64,000 bases of DNA, taken from assembly GCF_000374825.1 (NCBI RefSeq), contig NZ_KB895382.1:124001-188000 (forward strand), written 5' to 3'. Positions 8,935 through 17,869 of this stretch are shown one piece after another. This DNA is from Paenibacillus sanguinis 2301083 = DSM 16941. Lineage in GTDB: Bacteria > Bacillota > Bacilli > Paenibacillales > Paenibacillaceae. The position numbers were made by a program, and so were the translations under genes. Position 1 is the first letter of the stretch. Each line of letters opens with the position of its first letter. The notes beneath the pieces are model-generated. The model was not told the origin of the DNA and made no database searches. It saw only the letters and a list, made by a program, of their open reading frames with translations.

Positions 8935-10242
8935 TTGAGCCGTACTATAGCCATCGTCGGTTTGGGTTACGTCGGACTGCCTTTGGCTGAAACCTATATG
9001 GATCAAGGCTTTCACGTCATCGGCGTTGATAAGGATGAGAGCAAGCTAAAGCTGCTGAGCGAAGGACGAAGCTATATCGCGGATGTTCCGGAATCGAAGA
9101 TCAGGCATTATGTTCAAACCCGCCAGCTTGAGGTGAGTCCGAAATACAGCAGCATTGCCACGGCAGAGGCGATCATTATGTGCGTGCCAACACCGCTCAA
9201 CCCGCAGCATGAACCGGATATGGACTATTTGATAGAGGCCTCCAGAGATATAAGCGGGCATTTGAAGGCCGGGCAATTGGTTGCTCTTGAGAGCTCTACG
9301 TATCCTGGAACGACACGGGAAGTGATTTTGCCCCTGTTGGAGCAAAGCGGGCTACGTATAGGGGAGGAACTCTTCGTCGGTTTTTCACCCGAGCGCGTGA
9401 ATCCCGGAAGTCGACGTTATACTTTACAGGAGATTCCCAAGATCGTAAGCGGTATTACTTCGGCCTGTGCCGATCGTACAGAAGAATTATATCAGGCTGC
9501 ATTCCACAAGGTTGTACGCGTATCCTCCACGGAAACAGCAGAGATGGCTAAACTGCTGGAGAATACATTTCGTTTCGTCAATATTTCCTTCATGAATGAA
9601 TTTGCGATGCTGTGCGACAGATTGGGCATCAATGTATGGGAGGTTGTGGAAGCAGCATCCACCAAGCCTTTTGGGTTTACAGCATTTTATCCCGGACCCG
9701 GGGTGGGCGGGCATTGCATTCCTGTTGACCCTTTATATTTGCAATGGAAGGCTCGCCAGCTTGAGGCCGATAGTACCTTCATTGAAGCTAGCACACGGAT
9801 TAACCGTTCCATGCCAGCTTATGTCGTATCCCGTATCAAGCAAACCATGGAGGATTCAATGCTTGAAGGTAAACGAATAATGGTGCTGGGAGTCACCTTC
9901 AAGGAGGATGTCGCAGACATTCGCGAATCCAGTTCCATTGAGATGATTCGACTGCTCATGGCTGCCGGAGCACAGGTGGAATATCATGACCCGCTGGTTC
10001 CGAATTTGCAGGAGAGCGGGTTGGAGCTAACGTCGGTCCAACTGGACACCGAACGATTGGCAGCTGCGGATTGTGTATTGCTGGCTGTTCATCATAAGGG
10101 ATTGCCGCTGGACCGGGTGGCCGCACATGCTTCGTTGGTATTCGATACGAGAAATGCATTGCGAGGTCGTCAAGGAAAGGCAAAAATCATTGCGCTCGGG
10201 GATGGGACCTCGGGGCACTTCAAATACTCGGATAAATCCTGA
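8935..10242 (+). CDS. UDP-N-acetyl-hexosamine 6-dehydrogenase (WbpA/TviB-like)
   Basis: 435 residues, NAD-dependent. Rossmann loop VGLGYVGLPLAE at the N-terminus, GFSPERVNPG, ENTFRFVNISFMNE with the family Asn, and the catalytic Cys in PGPGVGGHCIPVDP. These motifs define the UDP-sugar dehydrogenase family that oxidises C6 in two steps; similarity is to the UDP-GlcNAc (WbpA) branch rather than UDP-glucose enzymes. The start is TTG 8935 with GGAAGGGGGAG about 8 nt upstream. Likely supplies a UDP-HexNAcA to the cluster. Confidence 0.88.
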   Translation: MSRTIAIVGLGYVGLPLAETYMDQGFHVIGVDKDESKLKLLSEGRSYIADVPESKIRHYVQTRQLEVSPKYSSIATAEAIIMCVPTPLNPQHEPDMDYLIEASRDISGHLKAGQLVALESSTYPGTTREVILPLLEQSGLRIGEELFVGFSPERVNPGSRRYTLQEIPKIVSGITSACADRTEELYQAAFHKVVRVSSTETAEMAKLLENTFRFVNISFMNEFAMLCDRLGINVWEVVEAASTKPFGFTAFYPGPGVGGHCIPVDPLYLQWKARQLEADSTFIEASTRINRSMPAYVVSRIKQTMEDSMLEGKRIMVLGVTFKEDVADIRESSSIEMIRLLMAAGAQVEYHDPLVPNLQESGLELTSVQLDTERLAAADCVLLAVHHKGLPLDRVAAHASLVFDTRNALRGRQGKAKIIALGDGTSGHFKYSDKS

Positions 10243-10272
10243 TCATGATACAGAAGAAAGGAAGGTAGGGTA

Positions 10273-11259
10273 ATGTTCAAAGATAAGACGATATTGATTA
10301 CCGGAGGAACGGGGTCCTGGGGCAAAACGCTGACGCGTCGGCTACTGCTGGAGCAACCAAAGGAAATTCGTATTTTCTCAAGAAATGAATATGCCCAAGT
10401 AATGATGGCACGGGAGTTCAGCGGGCATGGGGAGCTTCGGTTCGTGATCGGTGATATTCGCGACTATACAGCCGTGGAAGCGGCTTGTAAGGGTGTCGAT
10501 TATGTGTTCCATCTGGCTGCACTCAAGCATGTACCGGTATGTGAATTCCAGCCGGAAGAGGCGCTGAAGACCAATGTCCTCGGGACAGAAAATATCATTC
10601 GGGCCAGCATTGCCCAGAAAGTAGCCAAGGTGATCGACGTATCTACGGACAAAGCTGTTGATCCGACGAATACGTACGGGATGACTAAAGCTATCGGTGA
10701 GAAGTTGATGATCCGGGCGAATGATCTGAGCGAGGACACCCGCTTTACATGTATTCGCGGGGGCAACGTGCTGGGAACCAACGGTAGTGTTGTTCCGCTG
10801 TTCATCAATCAGCTGCGGGAGGGACGGGAGCTCACTTTGACTTTCCGCGAAATGACCCGTTTCTTCCTGACATTGACCCAGGCCATTGACTTGCTGCTCC
10901 AGGCGGCTACAACGGCCATCGGTGGTGAGACGTTCGTAATGAAGATGAAGGCATGCCGCATTATCGATATCGCGGAAGTGCTGGCAGAGCACTACGTGGG
11001 ACACCGTGTGCCGTTTAAGGAAATCGGAATTCGTCCCGGCGAGAAGCTGCATGAGGTGCTGGTCTCGCGGTACGAGTCTCCGTACACCTTGCAGTACAGC
11101 GATCAATATTTCGTTATTTTACCTCCGGGATCAAATGACTTGAATGCCCGTTATGCCGGCCTGAACCCGGCTGTGTTCTCCGAATACCACTCCAACGCTT
11201 CCTTGCTGAAGAAGGCAGAGATTGCCCAAATGCTTAAGGAGGGAGGCTTCTTAACCTGA
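10273..11259 (+). CDS. Second UDP-GlcNAc 4,6-dehydratase-like enzyme (paralogue)
   Basis: 328 residues, the same length as the paralogue at 3855-4841 and clearly homologous along its whole length (GGTGSWGK loop, HVPVCEFQPEEALKTN, STDKA, YGMTKAIGEK, RGGNVLGTNGSV). ATG 10273 follows GGAAGG. The cluster therefore holds two dehydratases of the CapE/WbjB type. They differ most in the loop before EMTRFF and in the C-terminus, so they may act on different UDP-HexNAc substrates or give different C5 stereochemistry. Confidence 0.87.
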   Translation: MFKDKTILITGGTGSWGKTLTRRLLLEQPKEIRIFSRNEYAQVMMAREFSGHGELRFVIGDIRDYTAVEAACKGVDYVFHLAALKHVPVCEFQPEEALKTNVLGTENIIRASIAQKVAKVIDVSTDKAVDPTNTYGMTKAIGEKLMIRANDLSEDTRFTCIRGGNVLGTNGSVVPLFINQLREGRELTLTFREMTRFFLTLTQAIDLLLQAATTAIGGETFVMKMKACRIIDIAEVLAEHYVGHRVPFKEIGIRPGEKLHEVLVSRYESPYTLQYSDQYFVILPPGSNDLNARYAGLNPAVFSEYHSNASLLKKAEIAQMLKEGGFLT

Positions 11260-12350
11260 TTACGGTCAGCTTGTGCATGATTGTCAAGGATGAGGAAGCC
11301 CGGCTGCCGGTATGCCTGGAGTCGGTTAGCGACCTCGTTGAGGAGATCATCATCGTGGATACAGGATCTACAGATCGCACTAAAGAGATTACCCGGGCAT
11401 ACACGGAGCAGGTTTATGATTATGCCTGGCAAGATGATTTCTCGGCTGCTAGAAATTATGCATTCTCCTTGGCTAGCCAGGAATTCATCCTTTGGATGGA
11501 TGCGGACGATGTCATTACTGAAGCCAACCGCGAAAAACTGAAGGATCTCAAGCAAAATCTGGAGCCAGATGTGGATTCCGTCATCATGAATTATGTTCTC
11601 CAGACGGATGAGACCTCGGGCGAGCCTTTGGCCATGACAAGACGGAATCGTCTGGTCAGAAGGTGTCGGGGCTATCGCTGGGTCGGTATTATTCATGAGT
11701 ATCTAGATGTGGCGGCGGGAAAGCGGCTGCTAACGGATATTGCAATTACGCACCGGGGAACGTCTGGACCAGGGCATTCCAGACGCAATCTTCATATCAT
11801 TGAGCGATGGCTCGCGGCCGGGCATGAGTTGAAGGGTCGGTTGCGATTCCATCTGGCTTGTGAACTGGCGGATGCGCAGCGCCATGAGGAGGCTGTGGGT
11901 CATTTCAAGGATTTCCTGGCAGACGGGGAAGCTTTGCGCGATGATCTGGTCATGGCCTGCTCACGACTGGCTGAGTGCTCTCGCAAGCTGGGGCGGGCCG
12001 AGGAGGAATTGCAAGCTTTGCTCCGATCGTTATACTACGATGTTCCCAGATCAGAGATTTGTTGCAGCTTGGGAAAGTGGTTTGAAGAACGCCAGCAATG
12101 GCGGCAAGCGATATATTGGTACAGCCAGGCATTGCAAACCTCTGAGTTGTCAGCATGGAATGCAATTGTGCAAACGGCCGCCCGAACATGGCTTCCACAT
12201 AGCCGGTTATGCCTGTGTTACGCCCAACTGGGTCAGCTTCGCCAAGCATATGATCATAATAAAGAGGCCTTGCATTATCTTCCCGGGGATCCGGGTCTGC
12301 AAGCCAACCATCAGAAGCTGGGGGAGGCGCTCAAGGCTTTGCCAGAATGA
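11256..12350 (+). CDS. GT2 glycosyltransferase with C-terminal TPR-like repeats; probable CTG start
   Basis: GT-A domain (about residues 1-160) with SLCMIVKDEE, IIVDTGSTDRT and WMDADD, then TPR-like helices (about 190-345) where FHLACELADAQRHEEAVGHF and RSEICCSLGKWFEERQQW are repeats. In this family the strand before CMIVKDEE is conserved as (I/L)TVSL. Here it is only encoded upstream of the first TTG (11271), starting at CTG 11256 or ATT 11259, and GGAGG ends 9 nt before the CTG. The CTG overlaps the upstream TGA as CTGA. TTG 11271 would remove beta-strand 1 and has no site at proper spacing. It is the last gene of the cluster. Confidence 0.8.
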   Translation: MITVSLCMIVKDEEARLPVCLESVSDLVEEIIIVDTGSTDRTKEITRAYTEQVYDYAWQDDFSAARNYAFSLASQEFILWMDADDVITEANREKLKDLKQNLEPDVDSVIMNYVLQTDETSGEPLAMTRRNRLVRRCRGYRWVGIIHEYLDVAAGKRLLTDIAITHRGTSGPGHSRRNLHIIERWLAAGHELKGRLRFHLACELADAQRHEEAVGHFKDFLADGEALRDDLVMACSRLAECSRKLGRAEEELQALLRSLYYDVPRSEICCSLGKWFEERQQWRQAIYWYSQALQTSELSAWNAIVQTAARTWLPHSRLCLCYAQLGQLRQAYDHNKEALHYLPGDPGLQANHQKLGEALKALPE

Positions 12351-12366
12351 ATAAGTGATTCTACGA

Positions 12367-12411
12367 ACAACGAAGCTTCCCCTACACACTCGGTAGGGGA
12401 AGCTTCGTTGT
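12367..12411 (+). terminator. Strong convergent terminator at the glycan cluster end
   Basis: A perfect 19-bp stem (12367-12385 with 12393-12411) and a 7-nt loop, between the plus-strand cluster and the minus-strand GT4 gene. The U-run is weak on both sides, but stem length and position support two-way termination. Confidence 0.75.
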
Positions 12412-12519
12412 ATTTGGGCAAATATAAAAATACGGCTTGATTAAGGTATTTATCTAAAGCTTAGCGCTTAAGGAATGGATGAATCAGGAAAAGACATGAG
12501 GGTCAGAGATCAGAAGAAC

Positions 12520-13593
12520 CTACGAGCCCGGGATAAGATACGATAACATTTGCCTGAAGGACCCGGCATATTGCTGTGGCGACATCCCCTGATTAATATG
12601 CTGCTGACCCTGGTTACGGATACGTTCACGCAAATCCGTATAATCCATCAATTCAATAGCTTCGTTTACTGCCTGATTCAGGCGAGGGTACTGAAAGAAC
12701 TTTCCTGTTTCGTTATGCTTGATAAAGAACCGGACCCCCTCTGAATCGGTACTCAAGACAGGGCAACGGCATGCCAAAGCCTCGGCGACAGCATACCCGA
12801 AGCCTTCGAGCGTAGAGGTAGAGATCATCAGGCCGCCGGAGTCGCCAATTCGTGACAAATAGAAGGGCATCTCCTGGTTGGGAGTATTCGGAAATAATTT
12901 GACGTTGGATTGTAGACCCAGCACCTTAATATATTGCCAGAAAGCGTTTTTGATCTCATCTGAAGGCAACTCATAATCCAAGAACAACCAGATTTCTATT
13001 TTAGGGCGGCGACGAATCAGGCTTGAACAAATTTCCAGAAATAGCTCCCAATTTTTATTTGGCTCCAGTCTTCCCACCCAACCAATGATCGGCACAGGAT
13101 ATTTTGGCTGAGACTTATAATGGAAATGCTGCGTATCCAGAAGATTGGGGAAAATGTAATTGGGTAACGTCGGATAATATATGGAGGCCAATTCAACCAA
13201 ATGAGGCGTTGGGGGCATAAGCGAAGCCTGGCAATGGCGCAAAATTTCTCCCGAGCCCTCCTGAAGCATTTGCATCGCTTGTTCCCTGGTGCCCAGGCCC
13301 TGTATTTCAAAAATAATCGGTTTGGTGTATCCCAGCCGGCGTAATCTGCCGGGTAATAAATAATCGGAAGTTGTGATGATCGCGTCGTATTGCGGCAGTT
13401 GGCGAATAAGCTGGTCATCCCCTGGAGCGATCATAACGGGAATATTGGCTGCCTGTGTATTGCCAAGCCCATATCCGGATTGAAGATACAGCACATGCCC
13501 CTCTATTCCATGCGTTCTGAGGGCGACACAGCGCAAGCGATTTAAAGTTTCTACGCCCCCGCTGGCGACAAAAAACGTAAAAAGCACCTTCAT
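12520..13593 (-). CDS. GT4 family glycosyltransferase
   Basis: 357 residues, GT-B family 4. The C-terminal half has WVGRLEPNKNWELFLEI and E-x7-E in TLEGFGYAVAEALACRCPVL. The start is the second ATG (13593; MKVLFTFFVASGGVE), 6-7 nt after AGAGGAG; the longer form from 13614 lacks a site. It faces the cluster, so it is a separate unit, but it probably works on the same or a related glycan. Donor and acceptor unknown. Confidence 0.85.
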   Translation of the reverse strand: MKVLFTFFVASGGVETLNRLRCVALRTHGIEGHVLYLQSGYGLGNTQAANIPVMIAPGDDQLIRQLPQYDAIITTSDYLLPGRLRRLGYTKPIIFEIQGLGTREQAMQMLQEGSGEILRHCQASLMPPTPHLVELASIYYPTLPNYIFPNLLDTQHFHYKSQPKYPVPIIGWVGRLEPNKNWELFLEICSSLIRRRPKIEIWLFLDYELPSDEIKNAFWQYIKVLGLQSNVKLFPNTPNQEMPFYLSRIGDSGGLMISTSTLEGFGYAVAEALACRCPVLSTDSEGVRFFIKHNETGKFFQYPRLNQAVNEAIELMDYTDLRERIRNQGQQHINQGMSPQQYAGSFRQMLSYLIPGS

Positions 13594-13756
13594 GGGCAAG
13601 CTCCTCTTGTTCATGGATGAAATAAGCGATTCTGTAGTTATTGTACGCTTGCTTGCTCGGAACGGTGCGGGTAAGTTTACCTGTATGATGAGCGGACAAT
13701 TTTGCGCATCCTAAGACCTGTCTCATACATTCATTCTATAGATGGAGGTTGACTAC

Positions 13757-14560
13757 ATGCGAGGAAGCAAAATCGTTCATTTATCATTGTCGGCAGCATT
13801 GGTCGCGGGGGTTGGCGGTATTGCGGGCTGCGGTAACGCGGACAATAACATGCGAACCCAGAGCTTGCGCAATAACCACAATCGGGGCTACAACATCAAT
13901 TCAATGGACTCCATGGACCGAAATCAGCGTATGAATACGCGAAATACGGGTAATGGGCAGGAACGGATTCAATCGCTTCGCTATAGCCAGGCATTGAGCA
14001 ACAAAGTGGCTCAGCTTGGCAGCGTGCAGGCGGCACATGTCGTCGTGACTGATCATGACGCTTATGTAGGCGTGACTTTGCATGGCAATCGCCAGAACAA
14101 TGGCAATGGCATGAATACCGGTCGTAACGAAGGAACAGGCATGGACATGCTGGGGGCCGGTAGCAAAGGCGTGAATATGAATCGGAGTCGAGCTCTGAAT
14201 TCAACCGATCGAATGCCGGGTGTGGGCATGAATGGCCACAGGGATACATCCATGTATGGCACTACGGGCACAGAGATGATCAACCGGTCGCCAAATGAAA
14301 ATGGCATCGGACTTGGCATGGGTGACATGGGCTTAGGTATGGGTGTGGATAACATCGGTGAGGATGTCAGAGAACAAATTACAACGGCCATTAAGCAAAC
14401 AGCGCCGCACATCCGTAATGTCTATGTATCGGGCAATACCGATTTTGTGGATCAAATTGGAAATTACGGAATGCAAAGCCGTGCCGGCAGAACTTTAAAC
14501 CACTATATTAACGATTTTGAAACGATGATCAACCGCATCTTCCCCGGGGATCAACGATAA
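13757..14560 (+). CDS. YhcN/YlaJ-like sporulation lipoprotein with Met/Asn/Gly-rich insert
   Basis: 267 residues. Lipoprotein signal ends in GGIAGC (lipid Cys near residue 25). The conserved YhcN/YlaJ parts are the first block (LSNKVAQLGSVQAAHVVVTDHDAYVGV) and the C-terminal block (RNVYVSGNTDFVDQIGNY). About 120 residues between them are low-complexity, rich in Met, Asn, Gly and Arg. ATG 13757 has TGGAGG 8 nt upstream. YhcN-type proteins occur in the forespore inner membrane. A CATCCTA hexamer-like -10 at 13707-13713 with GTATG upstream could be a sigma-G-type promoter, but the spacing of 19 is long. Confidence 0.85.
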   Translation: MRGSKIVHLSLSAALVAGVGGIAGCGNADNNMRTQSLRNNHNRGYNINSMDSMDRNQRMNTRNTGNGQERIQSLRYSQALSNKVAQLGSVQAAHVVVTDHDAYVGVTLHGNRQNNGNGMNTGRNEGTGMDMLGAGSKGVNMNRSRALNSTDRMPGVGMNGHRDTSMYGTTGTEMINRSPNENGIGLGMGDMGLGMGVDNIGEDVREQITTAIKQTAPHIRNVYVSGNTDFVDQIGNYGMQSRAGRTLNHYINDFETMINRIFPGDQR

Positions 14561-14575
14561 TCAACAGGGTCGGCA

Positions 14576-14617
14576 AAAAGCGCGAGAACGGGGTTGAACC
14601 CGGCTGCTCGCGCTTTT
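14576..14617 (+). terminator. Convergent terminator between YhcN-like gene and nagA
   Basis: AAAAGCGCGAG (14576-14586) pairs with CTCGCGCTTTT (14607-14617); a second small GGGTT/AACCC stem closes the loop. T-runs lie on both strands, so it serves both flanking genes. Confidence 0.85.
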
Positions 14618-14640
14618 ATTGTAAGCGATAAATGAACGGC

Positions 14641-15831
14641 TTATTCGTTTGCAGCAAAGAGACGTCCCTTCACCCAGGTTTGGCGCAGCTCCAGATCGCT
14701 ATCAACCAACAGCAGGTCTGCTTGCTTGCCTGTTTCAAGGGAGCCTGTCAGGTGCTCGATACGAATTAATTTGGCCGGGTTGCCGCTGGCAGCCTGAGAA
14801 GCTCGTTCGACTGACAATCCGACCTCCTGCACAAGATGACGGAAGCCCCGGATCATCGTCAGCGTGCTGCCAGCCAAGGTACCTTCGCTATCTCTCAGCG
14901 TACATACATTATCCTTAACTACAACGGGCAGATCGCCAAGCATGTAGTCTCCATTGCCAAGGCCCGCGGCGGACATGGCATCCGTGATTAAAATAAGATT
15001 ATTCTCGTTCTTCACACTTGCGAGCAAACGAATGGCTGCATGGTGAACATGGATGCCGTCGGCAATAATCTCCGTACTGATTCCCGGTGTGCTAAGAATA
15101 GCTCCAACGGTGCCGGGCTTGCGGTGGTGCAGCGGTGTCATGGCATTGAACATGTGCACGGAATGATTTAGGCCCACTTCATGAGCCGACATAATCTCTT
15201 CGTAAGTTGCATCGGTATGCCCTGCTGCCGCTACAATGCCTTGCTTGCGCAAATAGGCGATCAACTCATGCGCCCCTTCCCGTTCAGGAGCAAAGGTCAC
15301 CTGCTTGATCAAGCCCGGATACCTGCGATCCCAGGCTTCAACCCATTCCCGGTTTGGAGGGACAACATGCTCGGGATTTTGCGCTCCGGGCCATTTCGGA
15401 CTGATGAACGGCCCTTCCAGATGCACGCCAACCAATTGAGCATAGGGCATGTCGCCTTCCATATATTGATGCACTGTATCCAGCACGGCGTCGATGGATG
15501 CTTTGGGCAGGGTCATCGTTGTGGCTAACATCGAGGTGGTGCCCTGACTGCAATGAAGCCGCGTGATGGCATCTAATCCTTGCTCGCTTGGCTTGGAGAA
15601 ATCCTCCAGCATCCCGCCGTGTACATGCACGTCGATAAAGCCGGGCAACACGTAGCTGCCGGCAGCGTCAATCATCTTGACATCACTATGGTTCAATCCG
15701 CTGATGGATAAACCGGACGTAGAGCCTACATAGGTAATCACTCCATGCTCGACGGCAACAGCGCCATCATCGATGATCCCTTGCGGAGTCACGACTTTGG
15801 CATGCACAATCTGAAAAGTTCGTTGTTCCAT
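14641..15831 (-). CDS. nagA: N-acetylglucosamine-6-phosphate deacetylase
   Basis: 396 residues, amidohydrolase fold. Metal and substrate motifs seen: FIDVHVHGG near residue 60, GVHLEGPFISPKWPGAQ, AAGHTDATYEE, HMFNAMTPLHHRKPG and ITDAMSAAG, which carries the catalytic Asp. It removes the acetyl group from GlcNAc-6-P in the cytosol. Start ATG 15831 overlaps the nagB stop by one base (TGATG), so it is coupled; an upstream in-frame ATG inside nagB would give a spurious 25-residue extension. Confidence 0.94.
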   Translation of the reverse strand: MEQRTFQIVHAKVVTPQGIIDDGAVAVEHGVITYVGSTSGLSISGLNHSDVKMIDAAGSYVLPGFIDVHVHGGMLEDFSKPSEQGLDAITRLHCSQGTTSMLATTMTLPKASIDAVLDTVHQYMEGDMPYAQLVGVHLEGPFISPKWPGAQNPEHVVPPNREWVEAWDRRYPGLIKQVTFAPEREGAHELIAYLRKQGIVAAAGHTDATYEEIMSAHEVGLNHSVHMFNAMTPLHHRKPGTVGAILSTPGISTEIIADGIHVHHAAIRLLASVKNENNLILITDAMSAAGLGNGDYMLGDLPVVVKDNVCTLRDSEGTLAGSTLTMIRGFRHLVQEVGLSVERASQAASGNPAKLIRIEHLTGSLETGKQADLLLVDSDLELRQTWVKGRLFAANE

Positions 15832-16559
15832 CACAGATGTCTCCCCGCCCCTGGGTCTACAACGACCACAACATTGGAGTGAGTTTGCAGCAGCGAAGCC
15901 GGGCATTGAGTCGTAATCGGCCCGTTCAAGGCTTGGGCAATGATGTCGGCCTTGTCCTCACCTTTGGCCATCAGCAAAATTTGCTTGGCCTTCAGAATGG
16001 AGCCGATGCCCATAGTCAGCGCGTGGGTTGGCACTTCGTCAATGGAATTGAAGAAGCGTGCATTGGCAACCCGGGTTTGTTCTTCCAGCTTAACCACGTG
16101 TGGAGGGCCTTGAAGCTCTTCTCCAGGCTCGTTGAAGCCGATATGGCCGTTATGTCCAACTCCCAGCAGTTGCAAGTCGATCTGACCGGCTCCATCCAGC
16201 AGGCGGGCGTAATCTCGGGCCGCTTGCTCAGGATCAGCAGTATTGCCAAGGGGGACATGCGTATTGTTAAGGTCAATATCGACCTGGTTGAACAGCTTCT
16301 CATCCATAAAACGGCGATAGCTTTCCGGATGATCCGTTGGCAGTCCGATATATTCGTCCAGGTTATAGCTGCTGGCTTGTTTGAAGCTGACGGTGCCTGC
16401 ACGGTAAAGTTCAATCAGTTTCTCGTAGACACCAACCGGGGTACTGCCCGTAGCCAGGCCAAGGATCGCCTTAGGATTGGTTTGCAGAAGGCTGGCGATG
16501 ATGCCTGCCCCTGTTTCGTTAAATTGCTGCTCACTATTTGTTTTAATGATGTTCAGCAT
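15831..16559 (-). CDS. nagB: Glucosamine-6-phosphate deaminase
   Basis: 242 residues, the short Gram-positive form. Motifs: LATGSTPVGVYEKL, YNLDEYIGLP with the catalytic Asp, GVGHNGHIGFNEPG with the catalytic His, and QALNGPITTQCPASLL. It turns GlcN-6-P into fructose-6-P and ammonia. ATG 16559 follows AAGGAGG at good spacing and lies within the 3' end of the regulator gene (17-nt overlap). Order regulator-nagB-nagA suggests one transcript for amino-sugar catabolism; no PTS gene is next to it. Confidence 0.95.
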   Translation of the reverse strand: MLNIIKTNSEQQFNETGAGIIASLLQTNPKAILGLATGSTPVGVYEKLIELYRAGTVSFKQASSYNLDEYIGLPTDHPESYRRFMDEKLFNQVDIDLNNTHVPLGNTADPEQAARDYARLLDGAGQIDLQLLGVGHNGHIGFNEPGEELQGPPHVVKLEEQTRVANARFFNSIDEVPTHALTMGIGSILKAKQILLMAKGEDKADIIAQALNGPITTQCPASLLQTHSNVVVVVDPGAGRHL

Positions 16560-17433
16560 TGCTTTTGTCCTCCTTGGGTTTTGCAATATATTTTTGGATA
16601 TTTTGATAAGACTGTTCAAGCTTTGGAATGTAATCCTGGAACTCAAGGCTGACCATGCCGGTAAATAAAATGTCGATGACATGGAGCTGAGCGATTCGCG
16701 AGGCCATGTCACCGCGCCGCATCCCTTCCTCAAGTGATGAGGAGAACAAGGGGATATCCGCAAGGGTAGCCAGACGATTGTTGCTATATTGGGTGAGCGA
16801 AATCGTTAGTGCACCGCTATCCTTGGCACAGCGCAGAGCATCGATGGTCTCGGGGGTTGCCCCCGAATAGGAGACGGCCAAGGCCACATCTCCTTTACCA
16901 AGCGAAGAAGCTGAGGTGATCTGCATATGTGAATCGGCGAAGGCAGTACAGTGCTTGCCGATGCGGACCAGCTTCTGGGAGAAGTCCTGGGCAACGATTG
17001 AAGAGGTAGCTACCCCGTACAAATCGATGCGACGGGCTTGGCATAATGCTTCCACAGCTCGGGTTAATTGATTCATGTCCAGCAGGCGCGTGGTATCGGT
17101 AATGGAAGCCAGATGATTTGCTTCCATAGCCTCCACGATCTTCGGTAGATCGTTGCCTGCGATGATGTCCTGATAATGATTGTCGGCAGGTTTATGGGCC
17201 AGCTCTCCGGCCAGCTTCATCTTGAAGTCGGGAAATCCTTTGAAATGGAATGTCTTGCAAAAGCGGGTAATGGTTGAAGGGCTGATGCCGCATGTACCAG
17301 CCAGCTCCGTAATTCCTAACCGAAGGACAGAGGCCGGTGCTTGCAAGATGTATTCCCCCAGCTTGCGTTCCTGTGGGGGCAAAGAAGCCAGATGACTGGA
17401 AACAGCATGTAAAATAGGTGTGGAAATAATCAT
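16543..17433 (-). CDS. RpiR/MurR-family regulator of amino-sugar use
   Basis: 296 residues: an N-terminal RpiR HTH (GITELAGTCGISPSTITRFCKTFHF, about residues 38-65) and a C-terminal SIS sugar-phosphate domain (about 125-260; DVALAVSYSGATPETIDALR). Such regulators sense phosphosugars. Most Bacillales nag operons use a GntR-type regulator (NagR), so an RpiR protein here is a variant, as in the murQ context. Its gene overlaps nagB by 17 nt, implying auto-control. The start lies only 20 nt from a repeat element, so the operon promoter must be in or beyond that repeat. Confidence 0.88.
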   Translation of the reverse strand: MIISTPILHAVSSHLASLPPQERKLGEYILQAPASVLRLGITELAGTCGISPSTITRFCKTFHFKGFPDFKMKLAGELAHKPADNHYQDIIAGNDLPKIVEAMEANHLASITDTTRLLDMNQLTRAVEALCQARRIDLYGVATSSIVAQDFSQKLVRIGKHCTAFADSHMQITSASSLGKGDVALAVSYSGATPETIDALRCAKDSGALTISLTQYSNNRLATLADIPLFSSSLEEGMRRGDMASRIAQLHVIDILFTGMVSLEFQDYIPKLEQSYQNIQKYIAKPKEDKSNAEHH

Positions 17434-17452
17434 TCCTCCCCTTATAGAAGTA

Positions 17453-17620
17453 GTTCAAAAAGTCGTCTTCCCAGGACGAAGCGGTTCAAGGAGTAGATTC
17501 GACATCGAATCTTGAATTCAGTCGGGCCTTCCGTTGCTCACGTACCCAGTACGTACGCTGCGCTACTCAGTCCCTAGCTTCATTCAACCTTCTTGGTCCT
17601 GTAAACCCGACTTTTTGAAC
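17453..17620. repeat. MITE-like repeat, copy 1 (168 bp)
   Basis: It is bounded by perfect terminal inverted repeats GTTCAAAAAGTCG and CGACTTTTTGAAC. Inside, a TTCAAG...CTTGAA arm with AGATTCGA/TCGAATCT can form a long hairpin. No ORF. Nearly the same sequence recurs as copy 2. Confidence 0.8.
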
Positions 17621-17637
17621 ACATATTAAAAGAAGTA

Positions 17638-17869
17638 GTTCAAAAAGTCGTCTTCCCAGGACGAAGCGGTTCAAAGAGTAGATTCGACATCGAATCTTGA
17701 ATTCAGTCGGGCCAAGCATAGGCTTCCGTAGTATGTTTCTTACAGAAACATTTGAGTTGCTCACGTACCCCTGCTTCCGAAGTCGTTTCTCCGAAAACGT
17801 GTAGCTCCGCTACTCAGTCCCTAGCTTCATTCAACCTTCTTGGTCCTGAGAACCCGACTTTTTTTGAAC
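17638..17869. repeat. MITE-like repeat, copy 2 (232 bp)
   Basis: Direct repeat of copy 1 starting 17 bp after it, with the same left end and a right end in which the T-run is two bases longer. It carries two extra internal stretches (around 17714-17756 and 17771-17800), one with a TGTTTC/GAAACA hairpin. No coding capacity. 17870-18084 is AT-rich with no gene seen. Confidence 0.8.
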
